Source of the DNA: CAWEHT01 sp963808455
Lineage (GTDB): Bacteria; Chloroflexota; Anaerolineae; CG2-30-64-16
Length of the DNA: 58,906 bases
Reading direction: 5' to 3'
Assembly (NCBI GenBank): GCA_963808455.1
Contig: CAWEHT010000216.1
Span: forward strand, 1-58,906
Positions 36,206 through 44,966 of this stretch are shown here, piece after piece. Numbering within the stretch: the first letter of the stretch is position 1; each line of letters begins with the position of its first letter. Position numbers and translations under genes: made by a program. The notes under the pieces are model-generated. The model did not search any database. It saw only the letters and a program-made list of their open reading frames with translations, and was not told the origin of the DNA.

Positions 36206-38227
36206 TCAGGGGAGCGATCCCGAGAACGTCGGGTCATGGCCGTTGGGCGCAGGCCGTTTTGGCTGCCGTGGCACGATCTGCCCGAGCTGCGCCTTGTGCC
36301 GCTCTCGACCTTGTTCGTGCCACAGGTTGGCATCTTGCCACGGCTCGACCTTGGGCGCCGGGCTGGCGTCCTGCGTCGGGTTGCCACCTTCGGGCCCGTT
36401 GCCATCTTCGGCCAGCATGGCCGCCACCTCGCTGCCGTTGACCGTCTCGTGCTCGCACAGGCGCTCGGCCAGCCGGTCGAGGGTCGCCCGATGGGCGGCC
36501 AACAGCGCCGACGCCTCATCGAGCGCACCTTCGACCAGGCGCCGCGTCTCGGCATCCACCTGCCCCGCCGTCTCCTGGCTGACCCGGCTGTCCAGCCCGA
36601 ACGGCGCGCCCAGGTAGGCGGCCTGCGGGTCGCCGGCCAGGCGCACCGGCCCGAGCGCCGGGCTCATGCCAAACTCGGTGGCCATACGCCGGGCCAGGTC
36701 GGTGGCGCGCGCCAGGTCGTCGGTGGCACCCGTTGACACCTCGTCGAAGGTCAGCGCCTCCGCGGCCCGCCCACCCAGCATCACCGCCAGCCGGGCCCCC
36801 AGCTCGCTCTGGCTCAACAAATAGCGGTCCTCGATGGGCCGCTGGATGGTATAGCCCAGCGCCCGCCCGCGCGGCACGATGGTCACCTTGTGCACCGGGT
36901 CGGTGCCGGGCAGCAGGGTCGCCACCAGGGCGTGGCCCGCCTCATGCACTGCCACGGTCTGCTTTTCCCAGGCGTTCATGGCTCGCGTGCGCCGTTCCGA
37001 ACCGGCGACCACCCGCTCGATGGCCTCGTCGAAGTCGGCCATCTCCACTCCCGCCTTGTCCTGGCGGGCCGCGGCCAGCGCGGCCTGGTTCACCACGTTC
37101 TCCAGGTCGGCGCCCGAGAAGCCCGGCGTGATGCGGGCCACGGCCGGCAGATCCACATCCGCGGCCAGGGTCACCGGCCGCGCATGGATGCTCAGGATCT
37201 CCTGCCGGCCCACCAGGTCCGGTAGGTCCACCGTGATCTGGCGGTCGAAGCGACCCGGCCGCAACAAGGCGGGATCGAGCACCTCAGGCCGGTTGGTGGC
37301 CGCCATCACGATGACGCCGTGCTGCGACTCGAAGCCGTCCATCTCGGCCAGCAGCTGGTTCAGGGTCTGTTCCCGCTCCTCATGCGCGCCCATGGCGCCG
37401 GCGCCGGCCCGCCGCCCGCCGATGGCGTCGAGCTCGTCGATAAAGATGATGCTCGGGGCGGCCCTCTTGGCCTGCTCGAACAGGTCGCGCACGCGCGAGG
37501 CGCCCACCCCCACGAACATCTCGACAAATTCCGAGGCACTGACCGAGAAGAAGGGCGCCCGCGCTTCGCCGGCCGTGGCCTTGGCCAGCAGCGTCTTGCC
37601 CGTGCCCGGCGAGCCGACCAGGATCACGCCCTTGGTCATCCTGCCCCCCAACCGCTGGAAACGGGCCGGGTCCTTGAGGTACTCGGTGATCTCGCGCAGC
37701 TCGTCCACCGCCTCGCCGGCCCCACCCACATTCTTGAAGGTCACCCCGGTCTGCTCGCCCCGGATGACCCGCGCTTTGCTCTTGCCGAAGGAGAAAATAC
37801 CTCCGGGGCCGCCCGCACCGCCCGCCGCCCCGCGTAGGCTCTTGAGCATGAAGTAGCCGAAGGCGCCCAGCAGGACGAGCGGCAGCACCCAGCCCAGGAA
37901 GGCCAGGATGCCGCCGTTGCCGGTAGCCTGGCCGCTGGTATTGACCTTGTTCGTTTCGAGATCCGCCAGCAGGTGCGGGTCATCCACCCGTAGGCTGGAA
38001 TAGCCTTTGCCGCTGGCCAATAGGCCGGAGATCTGGTCGGCGCTCACCGTGGCGGTCTTGATTTGCCCGGCAGCCAGGGCCGCCTTGAAGTCGGTGTAGC
38101 TCATCACGGTATTGGACGGAAAGAGCGACCCGGCCACCAGTGGCCAGGCCAGCATGACGGCCAGCATCAGCGGCAGCAGGTACACGAGCGGGGACCGGAC
38201 CCTGCGACCCGGCAAGTTTCTGTTCAT
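36206..38227 (-). CDS. ftsH: ATP-dependent zinc metalloprotease FtsH
   Basis: A complete 673-residue FtsH, a membrane-bound hexameric AAA+ protease that degrades damaged membrane and regulatory proteins. Two N-terminal membrane segments (about 13-33 and 108-128) flank a short outer domain. The AAA+ part shows Walker A GSPGTGKT (about 204), pore segment FVEMFVGVGASRVRD, Walker B IIFIDELDAIGG and the second region of homology ATNRPEVLDPALLRPGRFDR. The protease has the zinc motif HEAGH (about 430). An extra C-terminal tail of about 60 residues is Pro/Gln-rich. GGGGAG precedes ATG 38227. Next to UspA, HdeD and glucan-synthase genes, it is likely a stress-specific extra copy. Confidence 0.95.
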   Translation of the reverse strand: MNRNLPGRRVRSPLVYLLPLMLAVMLAWPLVAGSLFPSNTVMSYTDFKAALAAGQIKTATVSADQISGLLASGKGYSSLRVDDPHLLADLETNKVNTSGQATGNGGILAFLGWVLPLVLLGAFGYFMLKSLRGAAGGAGGPGGIFSFGKSKARVIRGEQTGVTFKNVGGAGEAVDELREITEYLKDPARFQRLGGRMTKGVILVGSPGTGKTLLAKATAGEARAPFFSVSASEFVEMFVGVGASRVRDLFEQAKRAAPSIIFIDELDAIGGRRAGAGAMGAHEEREQTLNQLLAEMDGFESQHGVIVMAATNRPEVLDPALLRPGRFDRQITVDLPDLVGRQEILSIHARPVTLAADVDLPAVARITPGFSGADLENVVNQAALAAARQDKAGVEMADFDEAIERVVAGSERRTRAMNAWEKQTVAVHEAGHALVATLLPGTDPVHKVTIVPRGRALGYTIQRPIEDRYLLSQSELGARLAVMLGGRAAEALTFDEVSTGATDDLARATDLARRMATEFGMSPALGPVRLAGDPQAAYLGAPFGLDSRVSQETAGQVDAETRRLVEGALDEASALLAAHRATLDRLAERLCEHETVNGSEVAAMLAEDGNGPEGGNPTQDASPAPKVEPWQDANLWHEQGRERHKAQLGQIVPRQPKRPAPNGHDPTFSGSLP

Positions 38228-38301
38228 TAGCGATCTCCCCTATTTCTCCAGGGCGGATGGGCCAGTGTTTCTGGTGTGCAACGAACCCGGCGGATCACGA
38301 C

Positions 38302-38718
38302 TTACGCTCGCTTGAGGCCATCTTGTGCTGTCAACGCTGCCAGCAGCTCGGTCGTGGGACAGCCCTTGAGCAAAAAGGCGTCTGCTCCAGACTCCAGCGC
38401 CGCCGCGCGCGCCGTGGCATACATCGTCAGCACCACGATCCTGATCTCCGGCCACCGGCTCTTGATGATCCTGATTGCGGTCATGCCATCCAGCCTGGGC
38501 ATATGCAGCTCCATCACCACGACATCGGGGTGCAGCAGTTCTACCTGTTCGATCGCCACTTGGCCATCGCCGGCTTCGCCTACGGTCTCGATCAGGGCCT
38601 CGCCTTCCTCGCTGCAGCCGTTGCGGCTCCAACGCATCGCAGTCAGCAGAGCTCGCAGGCTGCGCCGGGCCCTGGCCTGGTCGTCGGCAATCAGCACGTG
38701 GGTTACTTTTTTGTCCAT
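38302..38718 (-). CDS. Stand-alone receiver protein with Glu at the phosphorylation site
   Basis: A 138-residue receiver (REC) domain without output domain. The fold is clear: acidic pair in LIADDQARARRSL, VVVLTMYATARAAALESGADAFLLKG with the conserved Thr/Lys. At the phosphorylation position the usual PDVVVMDLHMP reads PDVVVMELHMP, so Asp is replaced by Glu. A 10-residue acidic insert (RWSRNGCSEEGEALIE) follows the first helix. Glu may mimic the phosphorylated state, making a constitutive signal, or the protein may be a pseudo-receiver. Its start overlaps the last 16 bases of the BON/PRC gene, so the two are translated together. Confidence 0.85.
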   Translation of the reverse strand: MDKKVTHVLIADDQARARRSLRALLTAMRWSRNGCSEEGEALIETVGEAGDGQVAIEQVELLHPDVVVMELHMPRLDGMTAIRIIKSRWPEIRIVVLTMYATARAAALESGADAFLLKGCPTTELLAALTAQDGLKRA

Positions 38719-39878
38719 AGGAATTGGTTCGCGACGTATGGATAGGGCGGGCGCCAGGCATGATCGGGCTGCCTGAAGTCGCCGGGCGCAAAATCGTCGC
38801 GCCGGGCGGCTGCAAGCCCACTGACGCTCAACTGCATCACGGTTGGCGTCATGGAGCTAACCTCGGCGATAGGGATCAGCAGGCGCCTCTCTTCCAGCGG
38901 CATATCGTAGGACCGCATGCGGGGGGTAGCACGCTGCCGATCGGGCAACTGCCCAACTACGACCATGTCCTCCACCCGACGGTTGTGCGGGTCGATGATC
39001 ACCCGTTCAACGCGCCCCAGCGCCATATCGCTGGCGAAGACCTCCTGGCCGATCCGCGGCTGCAGCGCGCGCTCGGTGGGGTCATCCACGCCGTCGCCCG
39101 GCCTCTTGATGTAGTTGCAGACTCCACGCACCGATGGCACCGAAGAAGCGATCTCCCCCGCGTCGGCACGGGCGTGCGCGCTGTTCCCTATGCCGCTCAG
39201 GGTGACCATCCCATGGTTGGCCGCAACGAAGATCCGTTCGTTGCGTGTGCGCTGGTCGCCCCCCAGGGCCTGCGCCACCTGGTTCACCAGGTCTTCGTCG
39301 GTCACCAGGTCGTTGCGGACCGACGCCACGCTTCCTGCCGTCAGCATCGCTTGTGCAGCGCGCGCCTTGTCCCTCGATCCGACGACGTGCCCACTCAGCA
39401 CCGCGGCCCCCTCGCAAACCGTAACGGTGATGTCACCGTCATCCGCGCCATCGAGCATGCTGGCCTCTCGTAAAGCAATACGCCCTTCGATGGCGATTTC
39501 CCTGTCAGAGCGGTAATCCGGCAGGGCTTGCAGCCGGCGCCGGTCCACCGCCAGATGCATGCCCATCCGGTCGGTGGCCTGTATCCAGCCGGCCGGGATG
39601 CTCACCTCACGGCCCCAAAACCACCCGTAGCGGACGATGACCTGCCGCAGTTGCCCGGACGGATCCAGTATTATGTTCACGACACGCCCGGCGCGCCCAT
39701 CGACACACAGCGCCGGCTGGCCCACATGCACTGCCGGCATGACGCGGAGCGCATTGGCGACGTTCGCCTCGTCGCCCCACACCAGTTCCGCCTTTTCGTC
39801 TGCAGTAAGGGAAGCTGGGGCGAGTTTGTCAGTTGCCGGCACACGGCCGGCGGTTCTCGTCTCGGGTACAGCGATCAT
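38703..39878 (-). CDS. PRC-barrel and BON-domain stress protein
   Basis: A 391-residue protein. A PRC-barrel-like part (about 70-120: CVDGRAGRVVNIILDPSG, REVSIPAGWI) is followed by two BON-type repeats (about 145-270: ITVTVCEGAAVLSGHVVGSRDKA, IFVAANHGMVTLSGIGNSAHARA) and a second PRC-like part near 290-360 (EVFASDMALGRVERVIIDP). BON domains bind membranes or other surfaces in osmotic-shock proteins; no signal peptide is seen. ATG 39878 follows AGAGGTGATCAA and is preferred over 39911. Upstream lies a module A promoter. It overlaps the receiver gene downstream. Confidence 0.85.
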   Translation of the reverse strand: MIAVPETRTAGRVPATDKLAPASLTADEKAELVWGDEANVANALRVMPAVHVGQPALCVDGRAGRVVNIILDPSGQLRQVIVRYGWFWGREVSIPAGWIQATDRMGMHLAVDRRRLQALPDYRSDREIAIEGRIALREASMLDGADDGDITVTVCEGAAVLSGHVVGSRDKARAAQAMLTAGSVASVRNDLVTDEDLVNQVAQALGGDQRTRNERIFVAANHGMVTLSGIGNSAHARADAGEIASSVPSVRGVCNYIKRPGDGVDDPTERALQPRIGQEVFASDMALGRVERVIIDPHNRRVEDMVVVGQLPDRQRATPRMRSYDMPLEERRLLIPIAEVSSMTPTVMQLSVSGLAAARRDDFAPGDFRQPDHAWRPPYPYVANQFLWTKK

Positions 39879-40002
39879 TTGATCACCTCTTCTCATCTTA
39901 TTCCGAAGCATACCTGCCAGGCGCTCGGCTTTGCCGCCGATCTTCCCAGGTTATCGCCGATCCTGCGACCCCACCCGGAGGGTGCAACGCCGCCTGATTA
40001 GC
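39879..40002 (-). other. Untranslated leader of the BON/PRC operon
   Basis: About 124 bases between the -10-like TATACT of module A and the ATG. No gene seen; the leader is long enough for an additional control element, but none is evident. Confidence 0.4.
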
Positions 40003-40052
40003 AGTATAGACCGAGCGCGCCGCCCCGGCGTCAGCGCAACCGCTAGAGTTTG
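40003..40052 (-). promoter_or_regulatory. Module A promoter before the BON/PRC-receiver operon
   Basis: Read on the minus strand: box at 40052-40027 (CAAA-N2-CTAGCG-N2-TGCGCTGACGCC), 18 bases, TATACT at 40008-40003. Same order and spacing as the other four copies. A hairpin with T-run lies directly upstream. Confidence 0.7.
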
Positions 40053-40056
40053 GCCA

Positions 40057-40085
40057 AACAAAAAGGGTCGCCTGCCTGGCGACCC
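40057..40085 (-). terminator. Intrinsic terminator of the kinase-regulator operon
   Basis: On the minus strand GGGTCGCC (40085-40078) and GGCGACCC (40072-40065) form an 8-bp stem with a 5-nt loop, followed by TTTTTGTTT. It ends the 42117-40157 operon and sits immediately before module A. Confidence 0.85.
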
Positions 40086-40156
40086 CATCTACATTTGTTG
40101 TACGACGTTTTGCGTGCGGATCTCGCTTCGCTTGCCGGGAGTGCGTACGTTCGCCG

Positions 40157-40831
40157 CTACTCCTTTTCGCCGCTCCCATCCCCGGAGGGGCCGGAGTCTC
40201 CTGCCAGCCCTTCGCGCACCGCATAAAGGGCGGCCTGGGTGCGGCTGGCCAGGTGCAACTTGCCCAGGATGTGGCTCACATGAGCGCGGACCGTGGGCTC
40301 GCTGACCGCGATCTGATCGGCGATGTCCTGGTTGCTCAGGCCCTGGGCAATCAGCTGCAACACCGTCATTTCACGCACGGTCAGTGCCTCGGGGGTGGGT
40401 TCCAGTCCAGCCGGGCGCGAACCTCTTGCAACAGCTTGCCGCGCGATGGCCGGATGGAGGGAAGGCTCGCCGCGATGCACCTGGCGGATGGCCCGCACGA
40501 GTTCGTCAGGGGAGGAATCTTTGAGCAGGTAACCCGCCGCTCCCGCCTTGATGGCCGGAAACACCTTGCTGTCGGCAGCGAAGCTGGTCAGCACCAGTAC
40601 CCGCGCTTCCGGGTGCCGGCCGGCGATCTGCCGCGTCGCCTCGATACCATCCATCACCGGCATCAGCAGGTCCATCAGGATCACATCGGGGCGGGTCTCC
40701 TCGGCGAGCCTTATCGCTTCCTGCCCATCACCGACCTCCGCCACGACCTCGAAGCCCTCGGCTTCGGCGAGCAGGGCGCGGATGCCCTTACGCACGATAG
40801 CATGGTCGTCGGCAATCATGACACGAATCAT
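40157..40831 (-). CDS. NarL/LuxR-type response regulator
   Basis: A 224-residue DNA-binding regulator. The receiver has RVMIADDHAIVRKGI, phospho-Asp in PDVILMDLLMPVMDG and Lys in AGYLLKDSS. The C-terminal LuxR/GerE helix-turn-helix reads LTVREMTVLQLIAQGLSNQDIADQIAVSEPTVRAHVSHILGKL in pieces typical of the family. Its ATG overlaps the stop of the GAF kinase gene (ATGA), so the pair is one two-component system. It is a good candidate to bind module A or module B, which flank this operon, but this is inference. Confidence 0.93.
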   Translation of the reverse strand: MIRVMIADDHAIVRKGIRALLAEAEGFEVVAEVGDGQEAIRLAEETRPDVILMDLLMPVMDGIEATRQIAGRHPEARVLVLTSFAADSKVFPAIKAGAAGYLLKDSSPDELVRAIRQVHRGEPSLHPAIARQAVARGSRPAGLEPTPEALTVREMTVLQLIAQGLSNQDIADQIAVSEPTVRAHVSHILGKLHLASRTQAALYAVREGLAGDSGPSGDGSGEKE

Positions 40832-42117
40832 AGCGCCACCTCAACCTTCACCCGCGTGCCCTCGCCCGGCCTGCTCACGTAGCTGAGGGCGGCGCCGAGG
40901 CGCGCCGTGCGTTCGGTGATGCTGCGCAGCCCGACGCCGCCCTGCCCGACCGGCGGGAGCGCCAGCGGATCAAAGCCTACGCCGTCATCGCTGACTTCGA
41001 GGCAGACGCTGGCAGAAGTATAGTGTAGCCGGACCATCACACGCCGCGCCTGCGCGTGCTTGAGCACATTGTTGAGGGCCTCCTGCGCGATCCAGTAGAG
41101 ATCCCCTTCGATCGCGATGGGCAGCCGGCGTTCCCCTTCGACGCGGAAATCGATCTGCAGGCCGGCGCGCGCCTCGACGGCTGCCAGGCGTGCCTGCAAG
41201 ACCGCCGTCAGCCCCTCGGTCTCCAGCTCGGGAGGGTGCAACTGGAAGATGAGCAGGCGCATATCGCGCATACCCTCCTGGGCAGTCTCCTGCAGCTCCT
41301 GCAAGTAGCCGGTCACCGTCTCCGACTTCCCCGCCGCCAGGGCCAGGGCGGCCGCGTTGGCATACAGGTTTACGCTGTACAACGACTGGGCGACGGAATC
41401 ATGCAGCTCACGGGCCATTCGTTCGCGCTCCTGCATCACCGCCAGCTGCTCGGCCTGTTGTTGCAGGCGGGCATGCTCGATCGCCATGGCTGCCTGGTTG
41501 GCAAAAATCGATATGACCCGCACATCTTCGTCGGTGAAGCCGCCGGGCTTGTTGACCACGTCGAGCACGCCGATCACCACGCCATTGCCATGCAGCGGCA
41601 CGGCGAGGAGCGCCGTGAGATCCTGCGGCCACTCGTAAACCAGGGCCTGCCCCACAAGGGCAGGGTCGTTCAGCAGCACGGGCGCGCCATTGCGCATCAC
41701 CAGGCCGGCCAAGGACCCTTCCACGGGCAGGCGCTCCACACTTGCCAACGGCTGGCCCAAACGGTGCCGGACTTCCAGCCAGGCCTTGTCTGTCAGCAAC
41801 AGGACGGCGCTGCCTGTCGCGCCGACCAACCCCTGGGCTTCGGCGCAGACGATGTCGAGCACTTGCTCCAGGACCGTCTTCTGGAGCAGGCTGACCAGGC
41901 CGCGGCCGAAGCTCTCGCTCTCTGCCAGCCGCCGTTGGACCTCGGTGTAGAGCTCGGCGTTCTCGAGCGCCAGGGCTGAGGAGATCTGCTCACGGGCAGC
42001 CATTTCCGCCCGCAGCCTGGCCACCGTCTCCACCAGCCTGGCCTCGCCTTCCAGGTGCGCGGCCAGTTCCTGCCGGAGATGCGCAACGTCCGTCGAATCG
42101 AAGGAATAATCAGGCAT
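40828..42117 (-). CDS. GAF-domain histidine kinase (HisKA_3)
   Basis: A 429-residue soluble sensor kinase without membrane segments. An N-terminal coiled-coil region (about 10-65) is followed by a GAF domain (about 80-215: GSAVLLLTDKAWLEVRH, LLAVPLHGNGVVIGVLDVVNK), a HisKA_3 dimerisation helix with the phospho-His in RERMARELHDSVAQSLYSV, and a HATPase domain (N-box in EALNNVLKHA; VSDDGVGFDP; GGVGLRSI). GAF domains in such kinases bind heme, nucleotides or small signals; the ligand is not clear here. The layout resembles NarX/DevS-like kinases. It overlaps its regulator gene by four bases. Confidence 0.93.
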   Translation of the reverse strand: MPDYSFDSTDVAHLRQELAAHLEGEARLVETVARLRAEMAAREQISSALALENAELYTEVQRRLAESESFGRGLVSLLQKTVLEQVLDIVCAEAQGLVGATGSAVLLLTDKAWLEVRHRLGQPLASVERLPVEGSLAGLVMRNGAPVLLNDPALVGQALVYEWPQDLTALLAVPLHGNGVVIGVLDVVNKPGGFTDEDVRVISIFANQAAMAIEHARLQQQAEQLAVMQERERMARELHDSVAQSLYSVNLYANAAALALAAGKSETVTGYLQELQETAQEGMRDMRLLIFQLHPPELETEGLTAVLQARLAAVEARAGLQIDFRVEGERRLPIAIEGDLYWIAQEALNNVLKHAQARRVMVRLHYTSASVCLEVSDDGVGFDPLALPPVGQGGVGLRSITERTARLGAALSYVSRPGEGTRVKVEVAL

Positions 42118-42163
42118 AAGCAGTGACTGAGATCTCGGCTCTCACCTGCCGGCGCGGGCCGCA

Positions 42164-42703
42164 TCACTGAAGGCTCAGTTCGCGCACGACTTCCAGGATG
42201 GCTGCGCGCGCCTGGAACATGGGGATGTGATCCACCAGCGCCGCCTCGGTGCTCAGGCGCTGGCACGCCGTATCCAGCCACGTCTTTTCGCCGGCCGACA
42301 ACGTGTGACCGCGACTCTGCGCCAGCATATCACGCACCAGATGGGCCAAAGCGCCCGGCTCGCCCAGCTGCTCCCGCAAGCGCAGCACCGCCGCGCGTTC
42401 GCGAAAACTGGTTGGCAAGCTCTGAGCCGGCGAGCACAGGCCGGCCTTGACCGCCTCGACGCCGCTGGTCAACCGGCGCAGGCCCACGCTGGCGGCGCGG
42501 CTGAGCGGAACCAGCAGCGTCCCGCCCGCTTCGAGGCGGATATCGTAGTAATCCTCCGTGCGTTCCGACGCCGCGTCGGCCGTGGTCGGCTCGTGGATCG
42601 GGTGGATGCGATCGCGGCGCGTCAGGCTGTGCACGGTACCAAAGCCGTACTTGGGATGGAAGACAGGATCACCCTGTGCCAGGAGATCACTGGAGTGTGA
42701 CAT
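42164..42703 (-). CDS. CarD-family transcriptional regulator
   Basis: A 179-residue CarD/CdnL-type protein, which binds RNA polymerase beta and steadies the open promoter complex. The N-terminal RNAP-interaction domain reads LLAQGDPVFHPKYGFGTVHSL and GGTLLVPLSRAASVGLRRL; the C-terminal part is helical (RERAAVLRLREQLG, SAGEKTWLDTACQRLS). ATG 42703 has AAAGG in front; an open frame extends further upstream but lacks family features. It precedes the GAF kinase gene by 46 bases on the same strand and may share its transcript. Confidence 0.85.
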   Translation of the reverse strand: MSHSSDLLAQGDPVFHPKYGFGTVHSLTRRDRIHPIHEPTTADAASERTEDYYDIRLEAGGTLLVPLSRAASVGLRRLTSGVEAVKAGLCSPAQSLPTSFRERAAVLRLREQLGEPGALAHLVRDMLAQSRGHTLSAGEKTWLDTACQRLSTEAALVDHIPMFQARAAILEVVRELSLQ

Positions 42704-42989
42704 TGGCAGCCTTTCAATCTGACTGAATGTGCTGTTGGGTGACTGCGTACGCCGAGCCATACGGCGGCGCGTCTCCGGCTTCGAGCAAGGAACGAAAAAA
42801 GAGCCCAGGCGAGAAAGCCGGGCTATGGACGGCCATCTTTGCGGGACCAACCCTGCCTTTATCATAACAGAAGAGGCGATCAAAAGCGGTAAGCGAAACC
42901 ACATACTACGCCCCCGGCCGTGATAGAGTAAAGGGTTTTGAACCCTCTCGCCACCAGGGTTTGCCAAACATCTTGTCTACAAGTAGAAG
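42704..42989 (-). other. Intergenic region upstream of the CarD gene
   Basis: About 290 bases without a gene. It holds one T-run terminator (42795-42824) and should contain the CarD promoter. No module A or B box was found. Confidence 0.45.
42795..42824 (-). terminator. Hairpin plus T-run upstream of the CarD gene
   Basis: On the minus strand AGCCCGG and a CTGGGCT-type arm pair over 7 bp including one wobble, followed by CTTTTTT (42800-42795). It probably stops transcription arriving from the BNR-HEAT gene. Confidence 0.65.
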
Positions 42990-43025
42990 GGGCGCAAGTC
43001 CGTGAACGATCAAACCTGCGCCCCG
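42990..43025 (-). terminator. Hairpin just after the BNR-HEAT gene
   Basis: GGGGCGCA (43025-43018 on the minus strand) pairs with TGCGCCCC (42997-42990), giving an 8-bp stem and a 20-nt loop, 45 bases after the likely stop of the gene. The following bases are only partly T-rich. Confidence 0.5.
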
Positions 43026-43069
43026 TCGCCCCGCCCTTCCCCCTGCTCCGCGCCCGGCCAGCAGGGCGA

Positions 43070-44796
43070 TCAACGGGAGCCGGTCGCCTTGCGTGGGGCG
43101 CTGAAGGCCAAAAGCGTGGCCGCGAACAGGGCCAGCAGGAGCAGGAAGGTCCAGCGGCCCGCAGGCATTTGCGACAGGGCGTGCATCGCCGCCGATGCCA
43201 GCGTCACAGGCATCGGCTCGCGTTGGCTGCTCATCTGTTGGGCCAGCGCCAACGCCTGGGTGGCTGCCTGTCGCGTGCTGCTCGTCTTGGGTGACTGCCG
43301 TGGTATGGGCCAGCGCCTGCTGCGCCGGCACCGTGCCGATCCCGCCCAGAGCCAGGGCCGCCTGGGCCCGCACCTCGGCATCCGGATCGCCCAACGCCTG
43401 GGCCAGCGCCGGCACGGCTTGTGGCGGCGCCATGTACCCCAGCAACTCCGCCGCGTTGCGTCGCGCCATCGCATCCGGCGAGCTCAGCGCCCCAATCACC
43501 TGCGGCGCAGCTGATTGGCCCACCTCTTCCAGGGCCTGCATGGCCACCTGGCTCTGCGGCGTCGGCCCGCTGGCGCTCAGCTGTTGCACCAGCACCCATA
43601 TGGCCTCCGGCGTGCCCAGGGCCGCCAGCCCCGAGGCCGCGCTGCTGCGTGCCAGGGGCCCGTCGCTGCGGAGCATGTTGAAGAGAGCCGGGATCGAGGC
43701 CGTATCCTGCAACAGCCCCAGCGCATACGCCGCCCGCCCGCGCACGGCTTCATTGCTATCCGACAAAGCCGCCCGCAGCGCCGGCAAGGCCGCGCTGTCG
43801 CCGAGATGCCCCAGCGCCTCGGCCGTCCGATCCCCCGCGGCCTGGTCCGGGTCCTTGAGGTGCCGCAGCAACGGCGCCACCGCATCGGCATCGCCGGTCA
43901 GCCCCATGGCGGTCGCCGCCGCCGCCCGGAGCCCGGCATCCGGCGCCTCCAGGCCGTTGAGCAGCTCGGGGCCCAGGACCAGCTCGAAGGTCTGCATGCT
44001 CGACGGGCCGGCGGCCGAGACGGCCAGAAGCTGGCCCCCCACCGGGTAAAGCTGCACGTTCGGGCCGGGCGAGCTGATCGCCGTGTTGACCGGTACCGGC
44101 GTCTCCACCGCCATGGTGAACCAGTGGCGGGCATCGTCCACGCTCACATAGGTGGCCTGGATGCTGTGTACGCCCTCGGGGGTGGCCATCGTGTATGTGG
44201 AGATGGCATAGAACGCCTGATCGTCCGCCGGGTTGACGCTCAGGGCGCTGACCGCGACGGCACCGGCGCCCTCGAGTGACAACGGGCCGCCGGCCGGCCG
44301 CCAGCTCGTGCCTCGATCCGAGCTCAAGTACAGCCCGCTGCCGTCCGTGCCCACCAGCACCAGGTTCGCGGCACCTGCAGCGACGGCCAGGCTGAGCGGC
44401 TTGCCCGGCAAGCCGCCGGCCACGGACCAGGTGCTGCCGGCATCCGCGCTGCGCAGGATGGCGCCGGCCGTCCTGGCAAACTCGGTCTGGTGGCCTGGTT
44501 CTTGGGAAGAAGCCGAGCTGCAGGATCGGGCCGTGCATCGTAGACGCCTCGGCCCAGACGCTGCTGCCAACCTCGCGGCGCTCGACTCGCGCCGTGCCGT
44601 CCGGTTGATTGGCCGCGCGATAGACATAGGTCAATGCGGCGGCCGGCCCCCCGCTCATCCCCAGCGACTGCCGCACCGCATTGTCGGAGAGGACCGGGGC
44701 GCCGATCTGGGCCATACCGGCGAACAGAAGCACCGCTGCCAGGGCAATGCGTATCCACTGTCTGCCAAGAATGTTACGCGCTCGCTTGATTATCAT
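43070..44796 (-). CDS. Membrane protein with BNR-like and HEAT repeats, frameshifted
   Basis: About 575 residues. An N-terminal anchor (IRIALAAVLLFAGMAQIG) precedes TYVYRAANQPDGTARVERR and BNR/sortilin-like propeller strands (ILRSADAGSTWSVAGGLPG, LYLSSDRGTSWRPAGGP, YVSVDDARHWF). Then come six or more HEAT units (DADAVAPLLRHLKDPDQAAG, AAYALGLLQDTASIPALF, DAMARRNAAELLGYMAPPQ). The C-terminal anchor RWTFLLLLALFAATLLAFSA lies in another frame. Frame changes fall near 44505 and 43280. The protein is probably exposed outside the membrane as a scaffold. A module A promoter lies 87 bases upstream. It shares its N-terminal motif with the 35653 gene. Confidence 0.78.
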
Positions 44797-44883
44797 GGGT
44801 GTCTGGCCTCCATACCGCCATGCCCGCTATGCACATCGTGCTCTTGCGATATTTTGCGATGACAAACTACATTCCTGATAAGC

Positions 44884-44933
44884 AGTATAGGATATGCATG
44901 TCGTTTTGCCATCAGCGCAACCGATAGGGTTTG
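44884..44933 (-). promoter_or_regulatory. Module A promoter before the BNR-HEAT gene
   Basis: Read on the minus strand: box at 44933-44908 (CAAA-N2-CTATCG-N2-TGCGCTGATGGC), 18 bases, TATACT at 44889-44884. The ATG is 87 bases downstream. Confidence 0.7.
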
Positions 44934-44937
44934 CGAT

Positions 44938-44966
44938 GGCAAAAGAGCCGCTTCACGGGGCGGCCC
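44938..44966 (-). terminator. Hairpin with T-run directly upstream of module A
   Basis: On the minus strand GGGCCGC (44966-44960) pairs with GCGGCTC (44951-44945), one G-U, followed by TTTT. No minus-strand gene precedes it within 390 bases, so as a plain terminator it has no obvious client; it may be part of the module. The remainder of 44797-45191 shows no gene. Confidence 0.6.
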
